The notes below the pieces were generated by a model. It searched no databases. It was not told the DNA's origin and saw only the letters and a list, made by a program, of their open reading frames with translations. From the NCBI GenBank assembly GCA_020916435.1, contig CM037088.1:87524588-87588587 (forward strand): a stretch of 64,000 bases of DNA, in the 5' to 3' direction. Shown one piece after another: positions 1-11,459 of the stretch. The first letter of the stretch is position 1; each line of letters opens with the position of its first letter. Source of the stretch: Oxytropis ochrocephala. Its lineage: Eukaryota > Streptophyta > Magnoliopsida > Fabales > Fabaceae. The position numbers and the translations under genes were made by a program.

Positions 1-483
1 CATTGATCAAGGTACGATCAATATGCCTCATAGACTTTTGGATATTTTTTTATTGATTATTCGTGAGATTGGAATATTGGCTTATTGGTTATCCTCTGCT
101 ACTTTCTTCAACCGTGAAGCATCTAGGACTTTGAAGCTAGCGAGTGGAGTAAAAATTCAAGATAAAGAGTTCTGAAACTTCCATTCCATGTTAGATATCA
201 TGAGTAAAATGTTGGACACTCGTATAAGTTTTTAAATCAGATGTTATTGAAGGGGAAGGACCAGAAGCACGCAATGGAGATTTAGTTGAATTCAATTGTG
301 TATGTAGGCGTGCAAATGGATACTTTGTTTTCAGGTAATTGCATACTACTAATTTCCCTTAATTTATCATAATTGATTGATATTAAACTGATTGTTGTTA
401 TATATGACTCAAATCATAATGAAAATTGCAGACATATTATCCTTTAGTTTCTTGCTTTGCATTTTTGTCCTTAAACCAATAAT

Positions 484-3400
484 CAGGCCCGCCAGAGGTA
501 GGTGGCAGTGTCGTGCTGCACGAGGCCTCGAGCCAAAAAAAAAATTTAGGGGCCCCTTTTTTGTACAGCCCATACATCTACCCCAGCCCAATTAAAATAA
601 AACAATACTAAAGTGCTCAGACAAAAAAAAAACGTGAAACACTTCAAACTGAAAAAAAAAGGAGACGCAAACGTGAGAACTGAGAAACAGAATAGAAACG
701 CGAAAGGAGAAAACGAGAAACTCACCTCACCTCTCCACCATCGCAGCAAGCATCGCTCACCACCAGTCACCATCCTCATTCCTCACTCACCTGAGTTACC
801 TCCCCCAGACACGGCGGCGACGAAGACAAGGCCACCACTGTCGCCTCACATCCAGTCCCTCTTCATCTCCTCAATCGTTCAAGTGTTCACTCAATCCGAC
901 AATCCCTTTCCGTTCAATCCTTTTCCTTTAATCGTTCACCAGTAAGTTCCTAAATTAAATCCTCTCACCTCTCTAATCTATAAATTGATTTCTATTTTGC
1001 TTGCTATTTAGGGTTTTAAAATTTAAATTACAATTTCAATGTTTTGAGAGTTGATTTTGTTATTGTGAATTCATTGTAATACTCTCAATTACTTGCTGTG
1101 ACAGTTCATTTTCACTACTTGGGTGAAGGAGATTGAAATTTAGAAACGTGACGAGAGACGACGTCGACGGCGACCTTCTGTTCTGCTTAGAGTTGTATTT
1201 TTGCAAAGGTGAATGATTGAATCTTCTCATTATTTTATCTCTTAATCTCTTCATTCATTTTCCCCAATTTCCCTAATTCCCAATTTTGTTTCACTGTATT
1301 TTAGTTTATAAAGGGGATAGGATGAATGAGACTTTGTTTTTTCTTTTCAATGTTGTTGATAATGGATTTGTATGTCTCTTGACTAATGTAGCAGGTGATT
1401 GAGAAATGCTTGCTCATCCTCATTCCTACCGTCGTCGGAAAGCAAAAATATCGGGTTTTGTCTTTCTACTATGGCTCCTAAAATTAGAAAGTATGAATCG
1501 GATATGAGAAGCGTAAGAAAAAGAAAAGAATTGAAGAGTTAACTCAGTCTCAATCGGGAGCTCTTGATAAATTTTTAAGAAAAGAACAACAAACTCCGGT
1601 TGAAGTTAGTCATGATGTTCATTTGAATGTTGATGTTAATCAGTCAGTTGAAGTTGGTCATGATGTTAATCTGAATGTGGCTAGTACTGAAGTTGGTGAT
1701 GATTTTAATTTGAATGTTGATGTTAATCAGAATGTTAATTTGAATGTTGAATTTGAAACTCTTGATGTTAGAAATGGTAGAGATGATAATATGGAGGGTA
1801 ATGTTAATGATAATGTAGAGGAAGGAAACCCATTTGAACATTCACTTGATATATTCGATCCAACGACATGGAATGCTCTTGATTCTAAAATGATTGATTT
1901 ATTAGTTGAGAAAGGTCCTAAAAGAGATTCCTCCATTGTGAATGGTCCTAGAGATAAACTTTCAAGGCGATTTACGGCTAATTTGTATACTAGAGTTTTG
2001 TCAAATAGAGAGGAGTCCGATAGAGATTGGCTTGTTTATTCGAAAAAACTTGATAGAGTTTTTTGTTTTTGTTGTAAAGTTTTTCAAGGGGGGCATGGTA
2101 GAGGCCAATTAACAAATGAGGGTTATAATGATTGGACACATGTTAGTGAAAGACTTAGAGAGCATGAGATAAGCTTGGAACATGTTAAGAATTTGACTAC
2201 TTGGCATGATTTGCGTCAAAGGCTCCAAAAGAATCAAACTATTGATAAAACGGCTCAAAGACAAATTCAGAAAGAAAAGGATCATTGGAAAAATGTTTTG
2301 AAAAGAATTATTTCAATAGTGAAATTCCTTGGTAAAAAAAATTTGGCCTTTCGTGGTTCTAATGAGAGATTGTACCAAAATAGCAATGGCAATTTTTTGG
2401 GTTTAGTTGAAATGTTAGCAGAATTTGACCCAGTTATCCAAGACCATGTTAACCGTATTACAAATTAGAATGTTCATCATCATTATCTTGGGCATAGGAT
2501 ACAAAATGAGTTAATACTTTTGCTTGCTTCTACAATTAAAAGTGAAATCATTAGGAAAATCAAAGAAGCAGAGTATTTTTCAGTGATACTTGATTGTACT
2601 TCTGATGTTAGTCATCAAGAGCAAATGTCTTTGATTATAAGATATGTGGATGTTTCTTCAAATCCGGTTAGCATTGAGGAATCTTTTTTAGGATTTTTGA
2701 ATGTGAATGATACAACTGGTCAGGGGCTCTTTGATGTTCTACAAAATGAATTGAAAATTCTTGATCTTGACCTATTTGATGTGCGAGGGCGAGGTTATGA
2801 TAATGGGTCCAATATGAAAGGAAAACATTAAGGTGTACAAAAGAAATTCTTAGACATAAATCCGAGAGCCTTTTATACTCCTTGTGGTTGTCATAGTCTT
2901 AATTTGGCTTTGTGTGATATGGCTAACTCTTGTGGTAAAGCTCAAGATTTTTTTGGAGTTGTTCAACGGATTTATACGATTTTTGCCAATTCTACTAAGA
3001 GATGGCAAATTTTGAAAGATAATGTAAAAGGGTTGACTCCAAAATCATTGTCATCCACCCGTTGGGAGAGTCGTGTAGATAGTGTGAAAGCTATAAGGCT
3101 TCAAATGTCAGATTTTAGAGAAGCTTTACTTGAAGTGTCGGAAAAGGATCACGATTCTAAAATAAGAAGTGAAGCTAAATCCTTAGCAACAAATGAGCTT
3201 GGTGATTTTGAGTTTTTATTGTCTATAATTATTTGGTTTGAAATATTATCTGCAATTAATATGGTTAGCAAGCTGTTACAATCAAATGATATGCTTATTG
3301 ATGTTGCTATGGAAAAAATAAAAGAATTGATTTCGTTTTTTGAGGGATATAGAGATAGTGGTTTTTCTAGTGCCTTGGATAATGCTAAGGAAATTGCTAT

Positions 3401-4466
3401 TGAATTGAATATCAATCCAGTGTTTTCTCAAAGGCGTATAATTCGAAGAAAAAGACAGTTTGATGAGAATTTGGATACCCCATCGGTTGAGCTATCTGGA
3501 GAGGAATCTTTTAGGATTAATTATTTTCTTTACCTTGTTGATCAAGCAATTGGTTCTCTTAATAAGAGATTTGAGCAATACAAAGAGTATGAAGGTATTT
3601 TCGGTTTCTTGTTTACTTCTCTCAATCTAAAATCATCGGATGATGCAACTTTGAAGTCTTGTTGTAGTCATTTGGAACAAACATTGAAACATAATGAACA
3701 ATCTGATATTGTTGGGAATGAATTATTTGTGGAGTTAAAGTTATTGAGAGACATGTTGCCAGAATACAAAGAGGAGCTATTGATATATTGAGATATTTGA
3801 AAGATTTGGATTCTTTTCCTAACACAGTTATTGCATACAGAATTTTATTGACAATTCTGTGATGATTTGCTTCTGCAGAGAGAAGTTTTTCAAAATTGAA
3901 GTTGTTGAAGTCTTATTTGCGGTCTACCATGTCACAAGAACGACTTAATGGATTAGCAATGGTAGCAGTGGAGAATGATCTTTTGGAGACATTAGTATCA
4001 TATGAAGACTTGGTTGATGAATTTGTTTCAAAAGGTGTTAGAAGGATGGCACTTTTTAAGTAGCTAGATGGTTGTTTGGTTGAGGATGATCTTTTGGAGT
4101 ATTGCACTTTTTTGTTATATTTTGGATATCATATGCATAACCAACATAGTGATGAAAGTTTGTAATTTTATTTAGCTTTGGGGTGGCTCTCTCATATACT
4201 TTACTGTCTGTTAGATTTGTTATTTGCCCCCCATTTTTTTGGATTGTATTTAACTTTACTGTCTGTTAGATTTGTATTTAGCTTACTTAATGAAGAAAAT
4301 TGAAACATGAGGATTGTTTTGTGCTTTTGATGAAGAAAAATTTATTACGCTTAATTATCGGAAAAAAATGTTATTTACCATTTAAGTACTGAAATTTGAG
4401 TTTTGCATTGAAGGGCCCCACTGTAATTATTCGCACAGGGCCCCCGTTTTGTTTAGGCCGGCCCTG
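484..4466 (+). mobile_element. hAT transposon, decayed, in the FKBP intron
   Basis: The left end starts CAGGCCCGCC at 484 and the right end is GGCCGGCCCTG at 4466, giving imperfect terminal inverted repeats of the CAGGGCCGGCC type typical of plant hAT elements. The flanks are an 8-bp near-duplication: ccaataat at 476-483 and acaataat at 4467-4474 (7 of 8 match). Length is 3983 bp. The interior carries a hAT transposase pseudogene. The 500-1450 segment is a non-coding 5' region with A-runs and CACC-rich sequence; the 4064-4466 segment is a 3' tail. Superfamily assignment rests on TIR, TSD length and transposase together. Confidence 0.9.
1471..4063 (+). pseudogene. hAT transposase with TTF-type zinc finger (zinc finger MYM-type protein 1-like), broken
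   Basis: The likely start is the ATG at 1471 (MAPKIRKYES). The N-terminal repeat region is rich in N, V and D (about 1600-1830). A TTF-type zinc finger follows (DWLVYSKKLDRVFCFCCKVF with downstream His residues, about 2030-2180), then the DUF4371-like and RNase-H-like core with TPCGCHSLNLALCDMA near 2880 and STRWESRVDSV near 3055. The C-terminal hAT dimerisation region has SAERSFSKLKLLKSYLRS (3873 on) and ends VRRMALFK-stop at 4063. Breaks: a one-base loss near 1497 shifts the frame just after the start, in-frame TAG at 2466 and TAA at 2829, a frameshift near 3780, and two TGA codons near 3860. Family members cut and paste hAT DNA; this copy cannot make a full protein. Confidence 0.9.
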
Positions 4467-5562
4467 ACAATAATATATCTGACTTTAAACTTTCATGTGA
4501 TGTTGCTTGGTTTAATACTCTAATTTATGATAGTACAGTGGACCAATTCAGTGGAGAAAGTAATCCTGTTATACTTCCTTTGGATGAAAACCAGGTTAGT
4601 TTTTTTCTTTCAACTTATGGGGGGTCCAGAGAATTTTGACATGTGCTTATCATTCATTTCAGATGAGGTTACTTGTTTGCTGCCTTTTTCTTTTGTAAAC
4701 AATTGATGAGTAAGAGGTCTAATCTCATTTTGCAAGTTTTACTTTTAAACAGATGACAGTAGGTTTAAAGGAGGTCCTGACTGGCATGAAAGTTGGTGGT
4801 ATGTTCAGTCCAAACATTTAGCATACAAAATTATTCTATATAACAACCTGGTCTGCATCTTTAGCATTTTTTAAACATGACAAGTGACTAAAGAAATACT
4901 CCCACTATATGAGGGGAAACTTAATGATAGGTGTTGCGACCGAAAAATCCGAGGAAAGGATTCTTCGAAAGGTTCATAGGAGGCCGCCACCAAATTTTAG
5001 TTTAAGGGCAAATTCGGAAAATCCCTTTTGGGTTTAAGATAAGGCTGAGTTTAGGGTTCGGGAGTCGTTATGCGTGGGGAAGGTATTAGCACCCCACGAC
5101 ATCCTTCGTCTAATTATTTATGCTTTATTAATATTTACCCTTTTTATTTACAGTGAAAAAGACTTAATTAAATTTTTAATTTTTAGTGCTTCACAAGAGT
5201 GGACTCTTGCTCCTATGTACCTCCAGATGCAATGGAGGAATCAAAGCTACGTAGTTCTTCCTGAAAAAGGTTTGTTGGTTGGTGTTTTTTAGTGTAGGGG
5301 TCCTAGGATTCCTTGAACTGCATCTGTTCCACTTGATTCTAGGATCTTTGACTAACTTGGGATTGTACAACCGACTTAGTCCCCTACTTTTGAAAGTATT
5401 TTTGAGGTTTTTTGAAAGAAGTTTGTTTGATGTGAGGTGAGTTGGTTTTAGAATAGGTATTCTAGAACTCCTGAACTGTACAGCTCATTAGTTCTAGAAC
5501 GCTGACTAACCCGGTTGTACAACCGACTTAGTCCCTTATTTTTGGAAAAGTGATTTATTTAT

Positions 5563-6077
5563 TGATAACGATCTAACCAATTTCATGTTAGATAAAGGAT
5601 CTAACCAAGTGAATTTCTTGAATCAAAATGACAAACAAGATAAAAGAGATAAAAGGGGAAAGAAACATACAAACGGATTAGGCAAGAAGATGGAGAAATC
5701 GCCACATCCAAGAGGATGATAAGATCAAGGTAGAATCACCACAAGAGTAAGAGGCTCTTGATAAGACTCAAATTTGGTTCTAAGAAGAACCCTAGAGAAA
5801 CACTCTCTAATCTCACAATTCTATTTCATCAAAGTTGGGAAATAAACTTACAAAAGTTGCTTAAATACCTACTAGGGTTGTGCCTAAGCTACACACCTTG
5901 CACACCATGGTGCCTAGGCCAAAGGTGCATACACACAAATACCAACATACCCTAATTTCAATCATAAAGTAAAACATAATCCTAATTAAAGTATAATTAT
6001 TACATCTTAAAATAAAAAGAAAGTTCATCTTAATTTTAGTAAATTTTATTTCCTTGTCGCTCTTGCGGTCCGCATCA
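5563..6077 (-). repeat. LTR of element D (3' LTR)
   Basis: 515 bp, TG...CA ends, nearly identical to 9747-10252. It includes a 9-bp stretch (ttgcacacc, near 5898) missing from the other copy. Confidence 0.92.
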
Positions 6078-6144
6078 TTCCCTCCTTCTTGAAGAAATTC
6101 GACCTCGAATTTAATCTCTGTTGTATCCTACAAAAAGAAAGAAA

Positions 6145-8318
6145 TCAAATCAATACCAGTGTACCTCCAGGATCAAATGGAAATTGGGAAAAATCAATAC
6201 ATTTGACAAAGATAAGAAACACCCAACTCCATTCAAAAGTAAACAATGAAAGGTAAAATATAGGAAGCAATTTGTACCTTTTGGAGTAGATACCTATAAC
6301 CAAATTTACCTTTCTTTGCATGAACATTGAAATAACAATATTGTGTCTTTCTCCTTTCAAGCTTGGAGAAATAATTGACCCCACGTGAGGACTCTTATTT
6401 TCAAACTTAGGTAATAGACATAAGTTAGACCATCCCATTATCAAATTTACAATATTTTCAAGCACATGAGAAAACTTAATCAATGCAATAAACAAGTCAT
6501 TCAACATAAATTTAGAAAGTTTAATTGATTTGACACTTTTGTAAGGAATCAAACCAAAAGAAACTTCATTGGGATTAACCTCTTCAAGCATACTGCTTTC
6601 CTTGTAGACTTGCAAATTAGGAGTAGCACCATAAAGCACCAAACCATGGGGTACCTTTCTTGAATATTCATCCCTACGCATGCTCAAAAAGAGATCAAAA
6701 ACACTAGAAAAATTGTTAGCATAAGAAGAAAAACAATTAAAAGGAACTGCAAGTTTAAGTATAGGTCGTACCAACAATGCTCTTTTCACCTCAATCTCCT
6801 TTTCTTTTTCTCTCAACTCTTCCTTCTCTTTTTCTATTTTAAGTTTCAAAGCCAACATGTCTTCTTTAGCCTTCTTTGGACTAAGAGGGTGAAGAGTGAA
6901 TTTAATTTTATTGTGAACAAAAGTGTATTTGTTAGATTCACCATCATGAATAACTTTCCTATCAAATTGCCAAGGTCTCCCTAGCAATATGTGGCTAGCC
7001 TCCATGGGTGCCACATCACACAAAACCTCATCACAATGTTTATCAACGGAAAATGATATTTTGACTTGTCTATTTATCTCTAATTCTCCATGATCACTTA
7101 ACCATTGCACTTTATATGGACTAGGATGTAGAGTAGTTTCAAGATTAAGCTTTGACACTAACCTAGTGCTAGCCACATTTGTACAACTACCTCCATCAAC
7201 TATCAAAGAACATACATTTCCTAGAATGAGACACCTAGTTTGGAAAATATTATTTCTTTGTGAGTTATTCTCACATTTCTCATAGGCTCCCAAAAATTTA
7301 CTAACCATGAACAAATCTCCCTCTTGAGGATTTTTCTTATATTCACTCTCTTGTGAATTAATGCACCCATTTTTCCTTAAGACCATAATTTTCTTAGTTG
7401 GGCAATTTAATGCAATATGCCCATACTCTAAGCATTTAAAACATTTCATGTTCTTTAACTTAGGGTTCAAAGAAGAAGAGTTAGAATTTGTACCTTTACC
7501 CTTGGAAGTTGCAACATCATGTCTTTTGGGTGGAGACCCCTCCTTCTTGGAATTGTTCTTCCAACTTGAAGAGTGGTAATTTGAAGGAGATTTCTTGTAG
7601 GTCTTCTTTCTTTGCAATTATATTTCCACCTTAATGGCTTGGTGAACAAAATCTTCAATCCTTACAAACGCTCCACTTCCTCCATTATATCTTCATTTAG
7701 GCCATCAAGAAACCTATCAATGGTATCTTCCAAATTCTCCTCCACATTAGCTCTAGTCATAGCCAATTCTAACTTCTCAAAGTACTCATTAACACTTTTA
7801 CTTCCTTGAGTAAGTCTATGCAATTTGTCACGCAACTCTTTATGGGTGTGAGAAGGAACATGTCTCCTCCTCATTATGGCTTTCAAATCTTTCCATCTTT
7901 CAATAGGCTCAAGTTGACAACTCTTCCTAAGATTTTTTTCTTGATCCCACCAAATAAGTGCATAATCCCTAAACTCCAACACAACCAACTTCAACATTTG
8001 TTCTTCACTAACATCACAACAAGAGAAAATTTGTTCTACCTTAAGCTCCCAATCAAGATACGCTTCGGGGTCACTCTTCCCATGAAAGTTTGGAATGCTC
8101 ACTTCTTCTTTCAACTCATTTTCTCTCAAATAATCTTCATACTTTCTCTCTTTTTTTCTATCTCTCCTCTCATAGCTCCTATCCTTTTTATACTTTCTAT
8201 CTTTTTCTCTCACATTCTCTTCATACCTCTCATGCATCTTCTGGAGCAAATCACCAACCTTATACTTCTTAAGAATTTTTCCAACACATACTCTTTTATA
8301 GTCCAAACCTCTATTCAT
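6145..8318 (-). pseudogene. Element D gag plus aspartic-protease-like polyprotein, frameshifted
   Basis: It starts at the ATG at 8318. A charged N-terminus precedes the retrotransposon gag domain (IPNFHGKSDPEAYLDWELKV near 8105, MRRRHVPSHTHKELRDKLH near 7870, VNEYFEKLELAMTRANVEE near 7780). A frameshift near 7666 and an in-frame TAA near 7618 separate this from the second part. That part (to 6145) has a CCHC zinc knuckle CFKCLEYGHIALNC (near 7430), a protease-like active site LIVDGGSCTNVAS (near 7190) and the ILLGRPWQFDRK motif (near 6970). A coiled-coil-like E/K region follows, then about 190 residues not recognised as pol. RT, RNase H and integrase are missing. Gag would form the particle and bind RNA in the cytoplasm; this copy is broken. 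Confidence 0.88.
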
Positions 8319-9340
8319 GATTTTAACAAGCTAACAAGTACCAAATGATAAAACAAATAACAAGAATAAAAGTCCTCACCACTCACTAAGTGTTTACGCT
8401 CAAGATATGTATCACTCGTGTATATCACTCAATTATGGCTTTTTCTATAATGTTCACTCTAGCCTTTTTCCACTCCCTAATGCAACTCTTCAAGTTCTTA
8501 ATACAAACGTCCAAACAAGTCTCAATCAAGTTTGTAGTAAACCTCTACACAATTGTGACAAACCACACATGAAAGTTATCATCAAGAGGCCAATAAAGAC
8601 AACAAAACTTGAAAGACAAAACTAAGGAATTTAAAGGACAAACAAGAAAAGTCTAAGGAAAGGAAGAAACAATCAAATAGAAACCAAAGAGACAACTCAA
8701 GATTAGACTCAAAGACTAAGTGAAAATCAACTTGCAATGTCTAATAGAAGCAACACAGATGCAAAAATGATTGATGTATTAAAATGAACGATTCTGGATT
8801 TTTTTTTATTTATTTTAAATGCCTTTTTTTTTTCAATAAGTGCTTTTGTGTAGAATCACTTTTTTCTCAGCACTTGTCTTTTTTTTTTGTTTTTTTTTTG
8901 CTGTTTTTTTTGAATATTTTTTTAATCAATTTTAGGCTTTTGAATTTCCAGAATCGGACACGTATGGAAGAAATAACATCAACAACAAATTTGCAATTAA
9001 AATTTTAGATCAACCAATTGAAAGTGGTGGAAATATTATTTTCCAACAACATGAAACGCAGAGTGCTACTAAGATCCAAAAAGAGTTGAAGTTACTAAGA
9101 TCCAAAAAAAAAAACGTGAAACAAGCTTTCCTTCCAGCAAGTTGAATTCACGTTTAACAAAAATTGAAGCTAAGATCCAAAACAAGTGCGCTACTAACAA
9201 ACAAAAAGAACAAATCAGAGGAAACTTAGAGAAAGACAAACAAGACGGTAAGAAAAAAAACACAGACGCAGACTCATTATTTTTGCAGTTTTTTTTTTAA
9301 TTTGTTTTTTTTTTAAATTCAAGAACACACAAACACTTGG
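8319..9340. other. Element D leader, non-coding, low complexity
   Basis: Between the gag start and the MITE lie A/T-rich sequence and long T and A runs (8800-8930 and 9105-9310). No gene is supported. In element orientation this is the 5' untranslated leader. Confidence 0.6.
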
Positions 9341-9721
9341 GGGGCATTTGTTTCAAGTTATGTAAAATTACTCCAAGGAATAACATTCTCAGGAATATGA
9401 TGATAGGAATAATAATCCTAGATATCTTCTCAAAAAAGTGTTTGGTAAATTTTTAAACATTCTTGGGAATAAGGTAGTTATAGAAATTAAATAAATTTTT
9501 ATTTTAAATTTTTCACATAATCATCATTGGAATCCTTATTACCAACCTTTTTCATGGGAATGTTTGCATGAGAATGTTAGAGGTTATTGGAAGTTATCTC
9601 ACTCCTAGGAATCCTCATGCCAAGGAATAATTTTTTTCAAACTTGTAACAAACATGGGAATGTTCATTCCTAACCCATGAATTCCCAGGAATCTTAGTTC
9701 TAGACTTGAAACAAACGCCCC
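9341..9721. mobile_element. 381-bp MITE inside element D
   Basis: The termini GGGGCATTTGTTTCAAG (left) and CTTGAAACAAACGCCCC (right) are inverted repeats, flanked by direct CTTGG at 9336-9340 and 9722-9726. No ORF. The 5-bp flank duplication does not fit the 3-bp TSD of Harbinger or the 8-bp TSD of hAT elements cleanly, so the superfamily is left open. Confidence 0.75.
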
Positions 9722-9746
9722 CTTGGTAATGGCTCTGAATATCACG

Positions 9747-10252
9747 TGATAACGATCTAACCAATTTCATGTTAGATAAAGGATCTAACCAAGTGAATTT
9801 CTTGAATCAAAATGACAAACAAGATAAAAGAGATAAAAGGGGAAAGAAACATACAAACGGATTAGGCAAGAAGATGGAGAAATCGCCACATCCAAGAGGA
9901 TGATAAGATCAAGGTAAAATCACCACAAGAGTAAGAGGCTCTTGATAAGACTCAAATTTGGTTCTAAGAAGAAACCTAGAGAAACACTCTCTAATCTCAC
10001 AATTCTATTTCATCAAAGTTGGGAAATAAACTTACAAAAGTTGCTTAAATACCTACTAGGGTTGTGCCTAAGCTACACACCATGGTGCCTAGGCCAAAGG
10101 TGCATACACACAAATACCAACATACCCTAATTTCAATCATAAAGTAAAACATAAACCTAATTAAAGTATAATTATTACATCTTAAAATAAAAAGAAAGTT
10201 CATCTTAATTTTAATAAATTTTATTTCCTTGTCGCTCTTGCGATCCGCATCA
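9747..10252 (-). repeat. LTR of element D (5' LTR)
   Basis: 506 bp, TGATAACG...CGCATCA, partner of 5563-6077. In element orientation it lies upstream of gag. Confidence 0.92.
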
Positions 10253-11459
10253 TTTATTTACTTATAAGTTTTTAGGATTACTGAACTGTACATCTCATTT
10301 GTCCTAGGATGATGACTAACCCAGTTGTACAACCGACTTAGTCTTTTATTTTAGAAAAAATAATTTATTTGTATTTTTATAAGTTTTTAGGATTACTGAA
10401 CTGTACAGCTCATTGGTCAGAATGATGACTAACCCGGTTGTACAACCGACTTAGTCTTTTATTTGATTTTTGAAGAAATAAACTAATTTGTGCATAAAAA
10501 AAGACAAAAACTGATAATTAATAAAGACTAGGCTAAAAAAAATAAATAAATAACTATATACAGAAATAAATATGAATAGATATATACATAAACAAATAAA
10601 TAAATAAATAAATAAATTATATTATAAATAAATGATAAATAAATATGCACATAAAAATAAACAAAATAAATACAAAACTAACCTGGACTCGACGAGTGCC
10701 GAACCGAACCGAGCAGTCTAACCAGGTCAATCATGAAGTGGACTCCTATCTGGTCCATTTTGACCCCAAGACCGCAAGAACCGCTTTGAGAATCAGAAAG
10801 CCGACTCAAAACGTCCAAATGATCAAAAGACAGGCTTTTAGTGAAATGAGTCGCGAACGCTTTGACCCAAAATATCACTTAACCCGCCAATGATCTCCCC
10901 CTTAATCGTGAGTCATATATCTCCGCTTTCACCGTTCGGATCGTCGAAACGAGGTCTGAGGAGAGAGAAATTGCCTTCGCAATAGCTGCAGTTTTTGGTC
11001 CATTTTTCTCAAACCCCTCTCCGTAAAAGTGTGATTCCGGATTCGTTAACCGTTGGATCATCTTCATTTTTCGACAGTAGGTTAGTGAGACATATATCTC
11101 CACTTTCACCGTTCGGATCGTCGAAAAGAGGTCTGAGGAGAGAGAAATTATCTTCGCAATAGAGCTGCAGATTTGGGTATTTCATCTTCTTGTTTTTATT
11201 GTTAAGCTCTTGTGCTTTGCTTCACTTACTTTTTCAATTACTCAAAGAGGGTCAAAAGGAAATAACATGTGGGATGATTGACCGAGAATCAAATCATGCA
11301 TCTTTATTTCAACTTTATATTAATTGTGGTTGATATGGACAAGCTACTTATCTTTTACTTGAGTACATAGAAACGTTTGTTGCACATACACTACTTAATA
11401 AAATAAAATAAAAAATATTACAATGATGTAAGAACTCGGACAAAATTGGGGTATAACAG

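Larger units (their letters stand above)
2..4798 (+). pseudogene. FKBP-type peptidyl-prolyl cis-trans isomerase, interrupted gene fragment (chloroplast FKBP16-like)
   Basis: Four exon-like blocks read in one frame when spliced: 2-161, 241-334, 4534-4594 and 4753-4798. Block 1 is open from the window edge, has a hydrophobic stretch and ends in LKLASGVKIQ. Block 2 contains EGEGPEARNGDLVE and CRRANGYFVF. Block 3 contains STVDQFSGESNPVILPLDENQ-like sequence. Block 4 contains GLKEVLTGMKVGG. These are the core of the plant thylakoid-lumen FKBP fold, where family members assist protein folding; assignment to the FKBP16 group is from memory. Codon phases agree across all junctions, and introns 2 and 3 have GT/AG ends. 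The first intron begins AT instead of GT. Intron 2 (335-4533) holds a whole hAT transposon, and the next intron (from 4799) runs into an Ogre LTR at 4932. The expected C-terminal exon(s) are not found in the window. I read it as a broken gene, although the remaining exons are well conserved. Confidence 0.8.
5563..10252 (-). mobile_element. Element D: gag-protease-only Ty3/gypsy LTR retrotransposon
   Basis: 4690 bp bounded by two near-identical LTRs (5563-6077 and 9747-10252), both TGATAACG...CGCATCA, with a perfect 5-bp TSD TTTAT (5558-5562 and 10253-10257). The polypurine tract (agaaggagggaa, minus) abuts the left LTR at 6078. A primer site resembling the initiator tRNA-Met site (TGATATTCAGAGCC on the minus strand, against TGGTATCAGAGCC) lies next to the right LTR. 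It encodes only gag plus a protease-like domain; reverse transcriptase, RNase H and integrase are absent, so it would depend on enzymes from another element. LTR similarity suggests a fairly recent insertion. Confidence 0.92.
4932..11459 (-). repeat. Ogre-like element A, left LTR (3' LTR in element orientation), split by element D
   Basis: The LTR starts TGTTGCGACCGAAAAATCC and ends ACAAAATTGGGGTATAACA. After removing D and its TSD, about 1.83 kb remain. The sequence immediately right (11460 on, gctgcccctcttttttt) is a polypurine tract read on the minus strand, so this is the 3' LTR of a minus-strand element. It contains several ~110-bp imperfect repeats around GACTAACCCGGTTGTACAAC (5370, 5505, 10310 and 10430) and two copies of a block with CACCGTTCGGATCGTCGAAA (10930 and 11108). 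A1 lacks about 200 bp present in the right LTR (compare 16475-16680). Confidence 0.8.

Noticed and set aside
613..945. 110-aa frame in the hAT 5' region
   Set aside because: Low complexity at the N-terminus, no family resemblance, lies upstream of the transposase in non-coding transposon DNA.
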